Source: F-183 sp036502165 (GTDB taxonomy: Bacteria > Acidobacteriota > Terriglobia > Bryobacterales > Bryobacteraceae). From it: a DNA stretch of 9,401 bases. This document shows, one piece after another, positions 1 to 6,939 of the stretch. Within the stretch, counting starts at the first letter, position 1, and every line of letters begins with the position of its first letter. The position numbers and the translations under genes were made by a program. The notes below the pieces were generated by a model. The model saw only the letters and a program-made list of their open reading frames with translations. It searched no databases and was not told where the DNA came from. Location: assembly GCA_036502165.1 (NCBI GenBank), contig DASXZC010000230.1, positions 1 through 9,401 on the forward strand, in the 5' to 3' direction.

Positions 1-397
1 CGTCGAGCACATCGATCTCATTCAGGATGCCGTCCTCGGAATCCTTGCGAAGCTCCCTACTGCCGCGCTGCCGCCCCAGGGGTTCGATGCTGCGCGCATC
101 GACGCCATAATCCTCGCGAAGGTTCCGGATCGTTCCGAAAAAGTGAAGGCTCCGCCGCAAGCCATTCCAACTGGGCGTTGGACACCTGAAACTGCGCTCG
201 CGCGCTTTAAGGAGAGCAACCAAAAGATCCACGCCGCACTCGACACTTCGCTTGATTTGCGCGCTCGCGTCGTCAATCATCCGCTGTTTGGGCCCTGGCA
301 CGGTTACCACTGGATCCTTGGATGCGGTCTCCACACCGCGCGGCATACTCAGCAGATCCTCGAAGTAAAATCGGATCCTGGATTTCCGCCACAATAA
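1..397 (+). CDS. DinB-like (DinB_2 superfamily) protein, 3' part only
   Basis: The reading frame is open from base 2 to the TAA at 395-397; the true start lies outside the window, so about 131 C-terminal residues are seen. An internal GTG at 143 is not a convincing start because the open frame and family-like sequence continue upstream of it. DinB-fold proteins are four-helix bundles that bind a metal through three histidines and often act as thiol-dependent transferases or stress-induced proteins. Here a first histidine occurs near the left edge (VEHID), and the last two sit in the closing helix motif HTARHTQQI, which is followed by the usual EVK..P.FP ending. The middle segment PTGRWTPE is also family-like. 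The exact reaction cannot be read from sequence. The stop is 14 bases before the DGPF-protein start, so it is probably co-transcribed with the ECF42 cluster. Confidence 0.85.
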   Translation, partial: VEHIDLIQDAVLGILAKLPTAALPPQGFDAARIDAIILAKVPDRSEKVKAPPQAIPTGRWTPETALARFKESNQKIHAALDTSLDLRARVVNHPLFGPWHGYHWILGCGLHTARHTQQILEVKSDPGFPPQ

Positions 398-411
398 CCG
401 ATGAGCGATCC

Positions 412-792
412 ATGCGCTATTTGCTGCTGATCTACACGGACGAGAACTCGACGGAGCAAGCGACGCCCGACGATGTTGCCCGCATCTCGCGCGCTCACTC
501 CGAGACGATCGAGGATGCAGTCCGACGCGGCGTCCTGGTCGGACTCGATAAGTTGAAGCCAACCGTGACGGCGACAACCGTCCGCATGGACACCTCGGGA
601 GCGCTCATCACCGATGGTCCTTTCGCCGAAACGAAAGAGCAACTAGCGGGCTATTACATGATCGATTGCGCCGACCTCGATCAGGCGATCGAATGGGCGA
701 AGCGCATTCCAACCGGATGCCAACCCGGCGAGGGCTGCATTGAAATTCGTCCGATTCAAGAGATCCGCAAGCCGAGCGGACTAGGCAAGTAG
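412..792 (+). CDS. DGPF-domain (YCII-related) protein, ECF42 partner
   Basis: This gene encodes a 126-residue small soluble protein of the YCII-like / DGPF family. It opens with the typical strand MRYLLLIYTDE and carries the signature DGPFAETKEQLAGYY at about residues 68-82, then the closing IEIRPI strand at about 110-115. Family length is about 110-145 residues, so it appears complete. DGPF proteins are ferredoxin-like alpha/beta folds of unknown biochemical role that are consistently encoded beside ECF42 sigma factors. The start at 412 was chosen because the sequence downstream of it matches the family start; the frame is open further upstream (to 322) but that region overlaps the DinB gene. 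Its stop is one base before the sigma-factor ATG, which suggests translational coupling. Family assignment is firm; function is not known. Confidence 0.92.
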   Translation: MRYLLLIYTDENSTEQATPDDVARISRAHSETIEDAVRRGVLVGLDKLKPTVTATTVRMDTSGALITDGPFAETKEQLAGYYMIDCADLDQAIEWAKRIPTGCQPGEGCIEIRPIQEIRKPSGLGK

Positions 793-793
793 C

Positions 794-2068
794 ATGGAGG
801 TGCAAGCGGCAGTCGAGGCGGTGTTCCGGCAGGAACATGGACGGATCATCGCCTCGCTGATCCGCATCTCCGGATCCTTCGATCGCGCCGAGGAAGCCAT
901 GCAAGAGGCCTTCGCGGCGGCGCTCGCTACCTGGCCGGAGAGAGGCGTACCGCACAATCCGGGCGCGTGGATCATGGCCGCCGCACATCGGAAATGGATC
1001 GACCGCAGCCGCCGCGAACGCACTCGACGTGACAAGCAGGAAGCGTTGCGCTACGACACAGAATCGCGCGGCGACACCGGTGAACAGCTTCTCGCGGTCA
1101 TCGACGAGGAAGAAAGAGAGGCGGCAAACATGCTGGCATGGGATGATCGTCTGCGCTTGATGTTCACCTGCTGTCATCCGGCGGTACCGCAGGAAGGTCA
1201 AATCGCGCTGACGCTGCGTATGCTCGGCGGCCTGACAACGACTGAGATCGCGAAGGCGTTCCTCGTTCCCGAAGCGACCATGGCCCAACGCCTCGTGCGT
1301 GTCAAGCGCAAAATCCAAGAGGCGGGCATTCCTTATCAGATCCCTCCGGCGAGCCAGTTGGCGGAGCGGTCGCGAACCGTACAAACCATCATCTATCTGA
1401 TCTTCAACGAAGGCTACGCGGCATCCGCAGGTGACGAACTGGTGCGGCGCGACCTATGCGCGGAAGCGATCCGGCTGGGGCGGCTGCTCGTGCAACTGCT
1501 GCCGGATGATCCGGAAAATGCTGGATTGTTGGCGCTCATGATTCTGCACAACGCTCGACGCGATGGACGCGTGCAGGATGGCAAACTGGTGACGCTCGAG
1601 GATCAAGACCGGTCCGTATGGAAGCGCGATGAGATCGCGGAGGGGACGTCTCTGCTCGAATCTGTATTGAGGCGAAAGTGTCCCGGACCCTATCAATTGC
1701 AGGGCGCGATCGCAGCTCTTCATGCGGAGGCTCCAACGCCGGGCGACACGGATTGGCGGCAGATCGCAGCGCTGTATTCTCACCTGTTCGCGCTGCAGCC
1801 GAATCCGGTTGTCGCACTCAATCATGCCGTCGCCGTCGCCATGAGCGGCAATTGGGAGGACGGACTTCGAATGATCGACGAAGCCGGCGCGGGTGGCAGG
1901 CTCGAGCGTTACTATCTCTTCCACGCCGCGCGCGCCGACATCCTGAGGCGCATGACGCGCTTCGACGAAGCGGCGCAAGCTTACGGCCGGGCGATCGAAC
2001 TCGCGACCAATCCTCTCGAGCGCGAATTCCTGACAGGACGTCTCGAATCTGTTGTCTCTCACCGCTGA
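794..2068 (+). CDS. ECF sigma factor, ECF42-type, with long C-terminal extension
   Basis: A 424-residue RNA polymerase sigma factor. Region 2 lies at about residues 10-80 (including a family-like NPGAWIMAAAHRKWIDR stretch), and region 4 at about 115-180 (DDRLRLMFTCCHPAV, then the helix-turn-helix LTTTEIAKAFLVPEATMAQRL). Beyond this is an extension of about 240 residues not found in ordinary ECF factors. It begins near YLIFNEGYAAS and holds further ECF42 hallmarks such as LCAEAIRLGRLL, LPDDPENAGLLALMIL, LEDQDRS and GPYQLQGAIAALHA, then a helical repeat-like tail with ALNHAVAVAMSG. The ECF42 group is typically linked to DGPF proteins and lacks an anti-sigma factor; in studied Streptomyces examples the extension is needed for activity. 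The ATG at 794 is one base after the DGPF stop, with no strong Shine-Dalgarno sequence, so coupling is likely. The signal sensed is unknown. Confidence 0.93.
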   Translation: MEVQAAVEAVFRQEHGRIIASLIRISGSFDRAEEAMQEAFAAALATWPERGVPHNPGAWIMAAAHRKWIDRSRRERTRRDKQEALRYDTESRGDTGEQLLAVIDEEEREAANMLAWDDRLRLMFTCCHPAVPQEGQIALTLRMLGGLTTTEIAKAFLVPEATMAQRLVRVKRKIQEAGIPYQIPPASQLAERSRTVQTIIYLIFNEGYAASAGDELVRRDLCAEAIRLGRLLVQLLPDDPENAGLLALMILHNARRDGRVQDGKLVTLEDQDRSVWKRDEIAEGTSLLESVLRRKCPGPYQLQGAIAALHAEAPTPGDTDWRQIAALYSHLFALQPNPVVALNHAVAVAMSGNWEDGLRMIDEAGAGGRLERYYLFHAARADILRRMTRFDEAAQAYGRAIELATNPLEREFLTGRLESVVSHR

Positions 2069-2069
2069 C

Positions 2070-2089
2070 ATCGAAATTCTCGATAGAAT
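2070..2089 (+). promoter_or_regulatory. Possible weak regulatory site before DoxX gene
   Basis: In the 70-base gap between the sigma-factor stop and the DoxX start there is a small dyad, ATCGA at 2070-2074 and TCGAT at 2080-2084, followed at once by a -10-like TAGAAT at 2084-2089. No matching -35 box is found 16-18 bases upstream (the nearest candidate, CTGACA at 2065-2070, is too close). This could be a regulated or alternative-sigma promoter, or chance. The evidence is limited to these short strings. Confidence 0.2.
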
Positions 2090-2138
2090 GCGTAACCAGA
2101 CGGCCATCGGCCACGAAGTACTGGGTGAGAACACATAC

Positions 2139-2609
2139 ATGAGACTAACGATCGAAAAGCTCTACAGGATGTTGATCGCAGCCGGCAACTCGCTGCAGCC
2201 GGTATTTCTGCTGATGGTGCGCCTGTATTGGGGCATCCAGTTCATCGGCACCGGATGGGGCAAGCTGCATCATCTTGACAAGGTGACTTCGTTCTTCACC
2301 GATCTTGGAATTCCTGCGCCAGGATTAAATGCGGCGTTCATTTCAGGGCTCGAATTGGTCGGCGGAGCATTGCTTGTCATCGGACTCGCCAGTCGCCCCA
2401 TCGCACTGCTGATGACGTGCAACATGCTGGTCGCCTATATCACGGCCGATCGTGAGGCGTTGATGTCGATCTTCTCCGATCCGGGCAAGTTCTACGGCGC
2501 GACGCCGTATACGTTCCTGTTTGCGAGTCTGATCATCCTGATCTTTGGACCTGGACGATTTTCCGCCGATGCGATCCTCGGTCCGAAACTTGTTACGTCG
2601 AAACAATAG
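2139..2609 (+). CDS. DoxX-family membrane protein
   Basis: A 156-residue protein with about four transmembrane helices and the DoxX pattern: a first helix ending in RLYWGIQFIGTGWGKL, then FFTDLGIPAPG, a second helix with GLELVGGALLVIGLASRP, a third with ALLMTCNMLVAYIT, and a fourth near TFLFASLIILIFGPGRFS with a short cytoplasmic tail. DoxX-like proteins are small inner-membrane proteins linked in various bacteria to redox or stress functions; the name derives from an archaeal quinol-oxidase subunit, and no reaction can be assigned here. The start at 2139 was chosen because GGGTGAG at 2123-2129 is a good ribosome-binding site with a 9-base spacer. A TTG at 2052 and an ATG at 2088 are in frame upstream; the TTG would overlap the sigma gene. 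It follows the sigma factor by 70 bases and may be in the same transcript or a target. Confidence 0.9.
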   Translation: MRLTIEKLYRMLIAAGNSLQPVFLLMVRLYWGIQFIGTGWGKLHHLDKVTSFFTDLGIPAPGLNAAFISGLELVGGALLVIGLASRPIALLMTCNMLVAYITADREALMSIFSDPGKFYGATPYTFLFASLIILIFGPGRFSADAILGPKLVTSKQ

Positions 2610-2621
2610 AGTCCGTCATCT

Positions 2622-2630
2622 TGATACAAT
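2622..2630 (+). promoter_or_regulatory. Possible extended -10 promoter for the four-helix membrane protein gene
   Basis: The string TGATACAAT at 2622-2630 fits an extended -10 element (TGN followed by TACAAT, five of six matches to TATAAT). No -35 box is visible at normal spacing, which extended -10 promoters tolerate. Transcription would begin near 2637 and give a leader of about 45 bases containing the AAGGAG ribosome-binding site at 2664-2669. It lies in the short gap after the DoxX stop. Confidence 0.35.
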
Positions 2631-2681
2631 GCCTAACTTGCGGTGTTTAGTTCTGCCGCGCGCAAGGAGCGTGTTTCCGTC

Positions 2682-3077
2682 TTGTTCCAGAAGCTGCTGA
2701 GAGTCTACAGTTACCTGTTCGCCGCCACCGCCAGTGCCGCCTACCTGGCTTTAGGCTTGATTTCCAAGATTTCCGGTACTGAATTGAGTCTCGACAATAT
2801 GCCCTGGAAAGGCTCCGTACTTGCCGACTGGCTGCTCGGCTTGGCGGCATTGGGGATTATCTCGGTTCTCGCGGCTATCAGCGGCAGCAGGCTGCGGGTT
2901 TTGCTGATCGTCTTCTGCGCAGCGGTCGTGTTCGTGACTGTCAAAGGCAACTTCCTTTCGACCCACTCCTTCGCTGGAGCGGACGACTTCGAGCGTACTG
3001 TCGCGTTGTGCGCCGGCGCTGTGATTGCGTTGCTAGCCAGCCTGTTGCAACTCAAACGACCCGCTCCCAAAGTTTAG
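2682..3077 (+). CDS. Uncharacterised four-helix membrane protein
   Basis: A 131-residue hydrophobic protein of unknown function. I see four likely membrane helices: about YSYLFAATASAAYLALGLI, then LADWLLGLAALGIISVLAAI, then RVLLIVFCAAVVFVTV, and finally ALCAGAVIALLASLLQL. Two conserved-looking loops separate them, one with LSLDNMPWKG and one with FLSTHSFAGADDFE. The organisation recalls small membrane proteins often seen in Acidobacteria as hypothetical genes; that is recollection, not a search result. It is loosely DoxX-like in size and helix number but lacks DoxX motifs. The TTG start at 2682 was chosen because AAGGAG at 2664-2669 precedes it with a 12-base spacer and the residues that follow (FQKLLRVYSYLF) lead straight into helix one. 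An in-frame GTG at 2643 would add 13 residues but has no ribosome-binding site. It lies 73 bases after the DoxX gene on the same strand. Confidence 0.75.
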   Translation: MFQKLLRVYSYLFAATASAAYLALGLISKISGTELSLDNMPWKGSVLADWLLGLAALGIISVLAAISGSRLRVLLIVFCAAVVFVTVKGNFLSTHSFAGADDFERTVALCAGAVIALLASLLQLKRPAPKV

Positions 3078-3078
3078 T

Positions 3079-3107
3079 TTGACAGGCATAAGGAAACTAG
3101 GTATATA
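3079..3107 (+). promoter_or_regulatory. Strong sigma-70-type promoter of the padR-permease operon
   Basis: A consensus -35 box TTGACA at 3079-3084 is followed after exactly 17 bases by a -10 box TATATA at 3102-3107, which is within an AT-rich run. The expected transcription start, six to seven bases beyond the -10 box, falls at 3113-3114, which is the PadR ATG itself. The transcript is therefore probably leaderless, and no ribosome-binding site is seen close to the ATG. The -35 box begins two bases after the stop codon of the preceding gene. Confidence 0.7.
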
Positions 3108-3120
3108 TAACATATGCCTG
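3083..3120. promoter_or_regulatory. Perfect 8-bp inverted repeat over the padR promoter (probable operator)
   Basis: CAGGCATA at 3083-3090 and TATGCCTG at 3113-3120 are exact reverse complements separated by 22 bases; the arm centres lie 30 bases apart, about three helical turns. The left arm touches the -35 box and the right arm covers the start codon and expected transcription start. A dimeric repressor bound here would block polymerase. PadR proteins commonly repress their own promoter from a dyad, so autoregulation is the natural inference. Binding by this PadR is not shown by the sequence. Confidence 0.5.
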
Positions 3121-3443
3121 AATCCTTAGGTGTCCCTCCAGGAACGCTCGCCATGCTCGTCCTGCAGGTCTTGCACAACGGTCCTTTGCACGGATATGTG
3201 ATCGCACAGCGGATCCACGCGCTTTCGAATGATGTGCTCGCCGTCGAAGAGGGCTCGCTCTATCCGGCCCTTCAGAAGATGCTGATGAAGGGCTGGGTCA
3301 AGGCCGAATGGGGCATTTCGGAGACGAATCGGAAGGTTCGCTTTTACACGCTGACCCGCGATGGCCGCAAGCAACTGTCTACGGAAGCATCCGAGTATGA
3401 TCGCGCGACGACCGCTATTCAGTCCGTAATGAGGACTGCGTGA
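3114..3443 (+). CDS. PadR-family transcriptional regulator
   Basis: A 109-residue winged-helix repressor of the short PadR class. The DNA-binding domain covers about residues 8-85: GTLAMLVLQVLHNGPLHGYVIAQRI forms the first helices, EEGSLYPALQKMLMKGWVKAEW the recognition helix and wing entry, and RKVRFYTLTRDGRKQL the wing hairpin. A short C-terminal helix (about 88-106) would serve for dimer formation. The opening ESLGVPPGTLAML is characteristic of the PadR proteins found in front of ADOP permeases in Acidobacteria. Its TGA overlaps the permease ATG by one base, so the two are translationally coupled. The ATG at 3114 lies at the predicted transcription start. The likely role is to repress its own operon and relieve repression when an unknown ligand binds. 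Confidence 0.93.
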   Translation: MPESLGVPPGTLAMLVLQVLHNGPLHGYVIAQRIHALSNDVLAVEEGSLYPALQKMLMKGWVKAEWGISETNRKVRFYTLTRDGRKQLSTEASEYDRATTAIQSVMRTA

Positions 3444-5938
3444 TGCGCCCCGGCGAACTCTGGCGGAAGCTGCACTACCTAGTGAACCGCCGCCGGATCG
3501 AACGCGAACTCGGCGAGGAACTGGACGCTCACCGCGCTGAAATGGGTGAGCACGCGGCAGGCTTTGGTTCTTCCTTGAAACTGCGCGAGGACTCGAACGA
3601 AGCGTGGGGATTCGGGTGGCTCGACCGCCTCCGGCAGGACATCCATTACGGCATGCGTGTCATGCGCAAGTCGCCGGCGTTCACGTTGACGGCAATCGCG
3701 ATCCTCGCTCTCGGAATCGGGCTGAACGTTACGTTCTTCGGCTTCATTGATGTCATCGCGCTGCGGCCGCTTCCGGTGAAGGATCCGGATTCGATCGTGC
3801 TCCTTTGGAGAGCTTCGCCATCATCGCAGGCGGACAACTTCAGCTATTCCGCGTTCGACTTCTATCGCCAGCATAACCGCGTGTTTTCGAGCATGTGGGC
3901 ACTGTGCGGCGGCGATTTGAAACTGGAGTCGGGCGAGAACATCAAAGTGCGTTTCGTCACTCCGGAGTTCTTCGGAGAGATGGGCCATGCGCCCGAGTTG
4001 GGACAGTTCCTCAGTTCCACTAGCTCCGCGGGCAGCGTGGTCGTGAGCCATCGTTTCTGGCAGCGCCATCTCGGCGGCGACCCAGCGGTTTTGCATCGGA
4101 CGGTCCGGATGAACCACTATGCGGCGGTCATCGCCGGAGTCGCTGCATCCGACTTCGTCAGCGTCAATCCGGGCGACGTCGATGTGTGGATTCCCATGAC
4201 CGACCAGACCCTCTACATCCCGGGAAGCAAGATGCTCACCGATCGGAGCATGACTCCGCTGCATGTCTTTGCGCGCTTGCTGCCGGGCTTATCACGGCAG
4301 GCCGCTGAGAACGGGCTGAAGCCTATCATCGACGAGTATCGCAAGCAGGCGCCAGATGATGTTTGGAAGGACGAATATTCGCCTCTGAAGCCGGGTTCGT
4401 ATGTGGAACTGCTCGACTCACGCATTCTTGGTTTGCTGATGATTCCGGCGGCTCTCTTGATCCTCGTGCTGGCCGCGGCTTGCGCCAACCTTGGCAATTT
4501 GCTGCTTGCGCGCGGCGCAACACGCGAGAGAGAAATTTCCATACGCACCGCCGCCGGCGCCAGTCGAGGACGGATCATACGCCAACTGCTGACGGAGAGC
4601 GTGATGCTCGCACTCGCCGGCGCGGCGGCGAGCGTCCCGTTGAGCATGGCCGCCATACGGATGTTCGTTCTCCTGTCCGACGCACCGGCCGTGCTCGACT
4701 TCACGCCTGATTGGCGCATCGGATTGTTCGCATTCACGGTCGCGTTGATCGCCGCGATTCTCTTTGGATTGGCGCCTGCGCTGCAAACTTCGAGGCCCAC
4801 TGCGAAGCGGGCCGGACGCATGCGCTTGACGCTGGTCACTGCGCAGGTGGCGACGAGTTGCATACTTGTCATCCTTTCTGGCTTGATGACCCGCGCGCTT
4901 GTGAGAGGACTCACGACTCCGCCGGGCTTCGCCTTCAAACAATCGGCTTCGATTTATCTCGATCTCGGTTCTGCAGGCATGCGAGGAACTGCGGCGCATT
5001 TGTTCCTCGATCGCTTCCGGGCGCGGATCAGCGAGGTTCCCGGTGTCGAGTCGGTAGCCTTGTCGGTGTTGCCACCGCTTGGCAACGCTTATGTGTACAT
5101 GGGCCATCCGGTCGGTAAGATCGCCGTTAATTCTGTTGACGCGAACTATTTCGCGACCATGCAGATTCCGTTGTATCGCGGCCGTACATTCCGTTCAGAC
5201 GATCCGGATTCGAACATCATCATCAGCGACCGCCTCGCGCGCAGGCTGTGGCCGAATGAGGATCCGATCGGGAAAAAGTTCCTGCGCCCGACCGAGCCGA
5301 ACAATTCCTGGACGGTCATTGGCGTCGCGGGCAATGCGGCGATCCTCGAGATCAGCGACAGCGACGCGCTCGAACTTTACCATCCGATCACCGGCGCAGC
5401 ATTCGAGAACGCGACCGTCATTGTGCGGACGAGCAATCTCGATGCCGCGGTGGGTGCACTCGACAAGGCGGCGCAGAGCGTCGACAAATCTGTTCCTGCG
5501 CGAGTGGTTCCCATACGCGACGGGTACGAGAGCCGCATGGGTACGGGACGTATGGCGGCGATGTCGATCTCCGCGCTGGGCGGCGTCGCACTGCTGGTGG
5601 CCATCGTTGGCTTGACCGGCTTGATCTCCTATGCGGTAACGCAGCGAACGAAGGAGATCGGGATCCGCATGGCGCTCGGCGCACGGCCGAGTGAAGCGCT
5701 GCGCGTCGGATTCGCGCAACTGGTGAAACCGGTCGCCATCGGATTGTTGATCGGGATCGGCGCCGCGGCGGGGTTGGCGCAGACGTTGCGATTCACGTTG
5801 TTTGGATTGAGCCCCGTCGATCCGATCTCTTATGTGACTGCGCTCTTGTTATTCGGATCGTTGGTCGCGATGGCGGCGATTCCTCCGTTGCGGCGCGCTG
5901 CACGAGTCGATCCGGCGACGGCGTTGCGGCACGATTGA
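3443..5938 (+). CDS. ADOP-type FtsX/MacB-like ABC transporter permease
   Basis: An 831-residue inner-membrane permease. A soluble N-terminal segment of about 65 residues (RRIERELGEELDAH, then LDRLRQDIHYGMRVM) is typical of the acidobacterial duplicated orphan permeases. The first membrane helix is at about 79-105 (SPAFTLTAIAILALGIGLN), followed by a periplasmic MacB-like core domain. The first FtsX domain is at about 325-485, including ARGATREREISIRTAAGASRG. A second periplasmic region follows, and the second FtsX domain is at about 700-831 with the signature TQRTKEIGIRMALGARPSE and a DPATALRHD ending. Length is normal for the family and the frame is intact. No ABC ATPase is encoded in the window, as usual for ADOP genes, so it must use a distant ATPase or act otherwise; the substrate is unknown. 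ATG at 3443 overlaps the padR stop; a GTG one codon earlier is possible. Confidence 0.93.
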   Translation: MRPGELWRKLHYLVNRRRIERELGEELDAHRAEMGEHAAGFGSSLKLREDSNEAWGFGWLDRLRQDIHYGMRVMRKSPAFTLTAIAILALGIGLNVTFFGFIDVIALRPLPVKDPDSIVLLWRASPSSQADNFSYSAFDFYRQHNRVFSSMWALCGGDLKLESGENIKVRFVTPEFFGEMGHAPELGQFLSSTSSAGSVVVSHRFWQRHLGGDPAVLHRTVRMNHYAAVIAGVAASDFVSVNPGDVDVWIPMTDQTLYIPGSKMLTDRSMTPLHVFARLLPGLSRQAAENGLKPIIDEYRKQAPDDVWKDEYSPLKPGSYVELLDSRILGLLMIPAALLILVLAAACANLGNLLLARGATREREISIRTAAGASRGRIIRQLLTESVMLALAGAAASVPLSMAAIRMFVLLSDAPAVLDFTPDWRIGLFAFTVALIAAILFGLAPALQTSRPTAKRAGRMRLTLVTAQVATSCILVILSGLMTRALVRGLTTPPGFAFKQSASIYLDLGSAGMRGTAAHLFLDRFRARISEVPGVESVALSVLPPLGNAYVYMGHPVGKIAVNSVDANYFATMQIPLYRGRTFRSDDPDSNIIISDRLARRLWPNEDPIGKKFLRPTEPNNSWTVIGVAGNAAILEISDSDALELYHPITGAAFENATVIVRTSNLDAAVGALDKAAQSVDKSVPARVVPIRDGYESRMGTGRMAAMSISALGGVALLVAIVGLTGLISYAVTQRTKEIGIRMALGARPSEALRVGFAQLVKPVAIGLLIGIGAAAGLAQTLRFTLFGLSPVDPISYVTALLLFGSLVAMAAIPPLRRAARVDPATALRHD

Positions 5939-5945
5939 TCGTGTT

Positions 5946-6926
5946 TTACTTTTCACTATCGAGCCATAACATTTGCGTCTTGTCGTAGCGCGTGCCGGCT
6001 TCGACTTGGAAGATCGACTCGAGTTGCGCGATCTCATCCGAGGTCAACGGAGTCAACTCGAGGGCGCCTAACGCTTCATCGAGATCGGCGCGGCGACGGG
6101 CTCCGATGAGCGGGATGATGTCTTCTCCTTTCACCAAGGCCCACGCGAATGCAATTTGAGTGGGCGTCGCTCCACGAGCGGCGGCGAACAAGCGCAGTTG
6201 ATTGACCATCGCCATGTTGGCGTCGAAGTTCGAACCCTGATAGCGCGGGGAGTGAGCGCGGAAATCGCGCGGAACAGCGGTCATACGTCCTGAAAGAATG
6301 CCGCGGCCGAGGATTCCATAGGCTGTGATCGAGATGCCCAATTCGCGAGTCGTGGCCAAAATGTTGCGTTCGATTCCCCGATACAGAAGCGAATATTCAA
6401 TCTGCAAGGCCGCGATCGGATGCACGGCTGCGGCGCGGCGGATCGTTTGCGAACCGGCTTCGGAGAGTCCGATGTGGCGGACGTAGCCGGCCTTGATGAG
6501 ATCCGCGATCGCCCCGATGGTGTCCTCCATAGGGACGTTCGTATCGACGCGCGCGGGTTGATAGAGATCGACGTAATCAGTGCCAAGACGCTTCAGCGTG
6601 TAGGCGAGCGCGTTCTTCACCATCATCGGACGGTTGTCGACACCGAGGAACGCGCCGGCGGGATCGCGCAGGGCTCCGAACTTGACAGCGATGAAGATGC
6701 GATCGCGCGGATGATCCTTGAGAACTTCGCGAATCAGTAGTTCGTTATGACCCATGCCATAGAAGTCGCCAGTGTCTAGCATGGTGATGCCACGTTCAAT
6801 GGCCGCGGCGATGGTGGCCTTCGATTCGGTCTCATCGGACGGGCCGTAGAACGCGGACATCCCCATGCAGCCGAGTCCCACGGCCGAAACTAGCGGGCCG
6901 TTGCGGCCGAGATTGCGAGTGCGCAT
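5946..6926 (-). CDS. Aldo/keto reductase (NADP-dependent oxidoreductase)
   Basis: A 326-residue TIM-barrel oxidoreductase of the aldo/keto reductase superfamily, predicted to be cytoplasmic. It begins with MRTRNLGRNGPLVSAVGLGC and shows the active-site segment LDTGDFYG (Asp51 and Tyr56), the lysine in AVKFG (Lys82), the cofactor-side strand HIGLSEAG, the stretch QIEYSLLYRGIE, and the C-terminal nucleotide-binding IPLIGARRRADLDEALGAL. The position of the fourth catalytic residue, usually His in a QHR.D motif, is YQPARVD here, so His is replaced by Ala (about residue 125); similar variants exist in some subfamilies. The substrate cannot be told. The start at 6926 matches the family N-terminus, although the frame runs open to 7010 within ada; an in-frame GTG lies two codons upstream. 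It starts 13 bases after the ada stop and is likely the last gene of that operon. No clear ribosome-binding site is seen. Confidence 0.93.
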   Translation of the reverse strand: MRTRNLGRNGPLVSAVGLGCMGMSAFYGPSDETESKATIAAAIERGITMLDTGDFYGMGHNELLIREVLKDHPRDRIFIAVKFGALRDPAGAFLGVDNRPMMVKNALAYTLKRLGTDYVDLYQPARVDTNVPMEDTIGAIADLIKAGYVRHIGLSEAGSQTIRRAAAVHPIAALQIEYSLLYRGIERNILATTRELGISITAYGILGRGILSGRMTAVPRDFRAHSPRYQGSNFDANMAMVNQLRLFAAARGATPTQIAFAWALVKGEDIIPLIGARRRADLDEALGALELTPLTSDEIAQLESIFQVEAGTRYDKTQMLWLDSEK

Positions 6927-6939
6927 GGTCACAAGAATA

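Noticed and set aside
2052..2138. Longer DoxX form starting at TTG 2052 or ATG 2088
   Set aside because: The added residues are not DoxX-like, the TTG overlaps the sigma gene, and neither start has a ribosome-binding site as good as GGGTGAG before 2139.
608..2140. Long minus-strand frames (258 and 228 codons) opposite the sigma-factor gene
   Set aside because: They are Arg/His-rich shadows of the ECF42 gene with no family motifs or ribosome-binding sites.
2629..2700. Short 23-codon frame starting at ATG 2629 as a possible leader peptide
   Set aside because: Its ATG overlaps the -10-like box, it has no ribosome-binding site, and nothing suggests attenuation.
4213..4938. 241-codon minus-strand frame opposite the permease
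   Set aside because: The opposite strand is a convincing FtsX-domain sequence; this frame has shadow-type composition.
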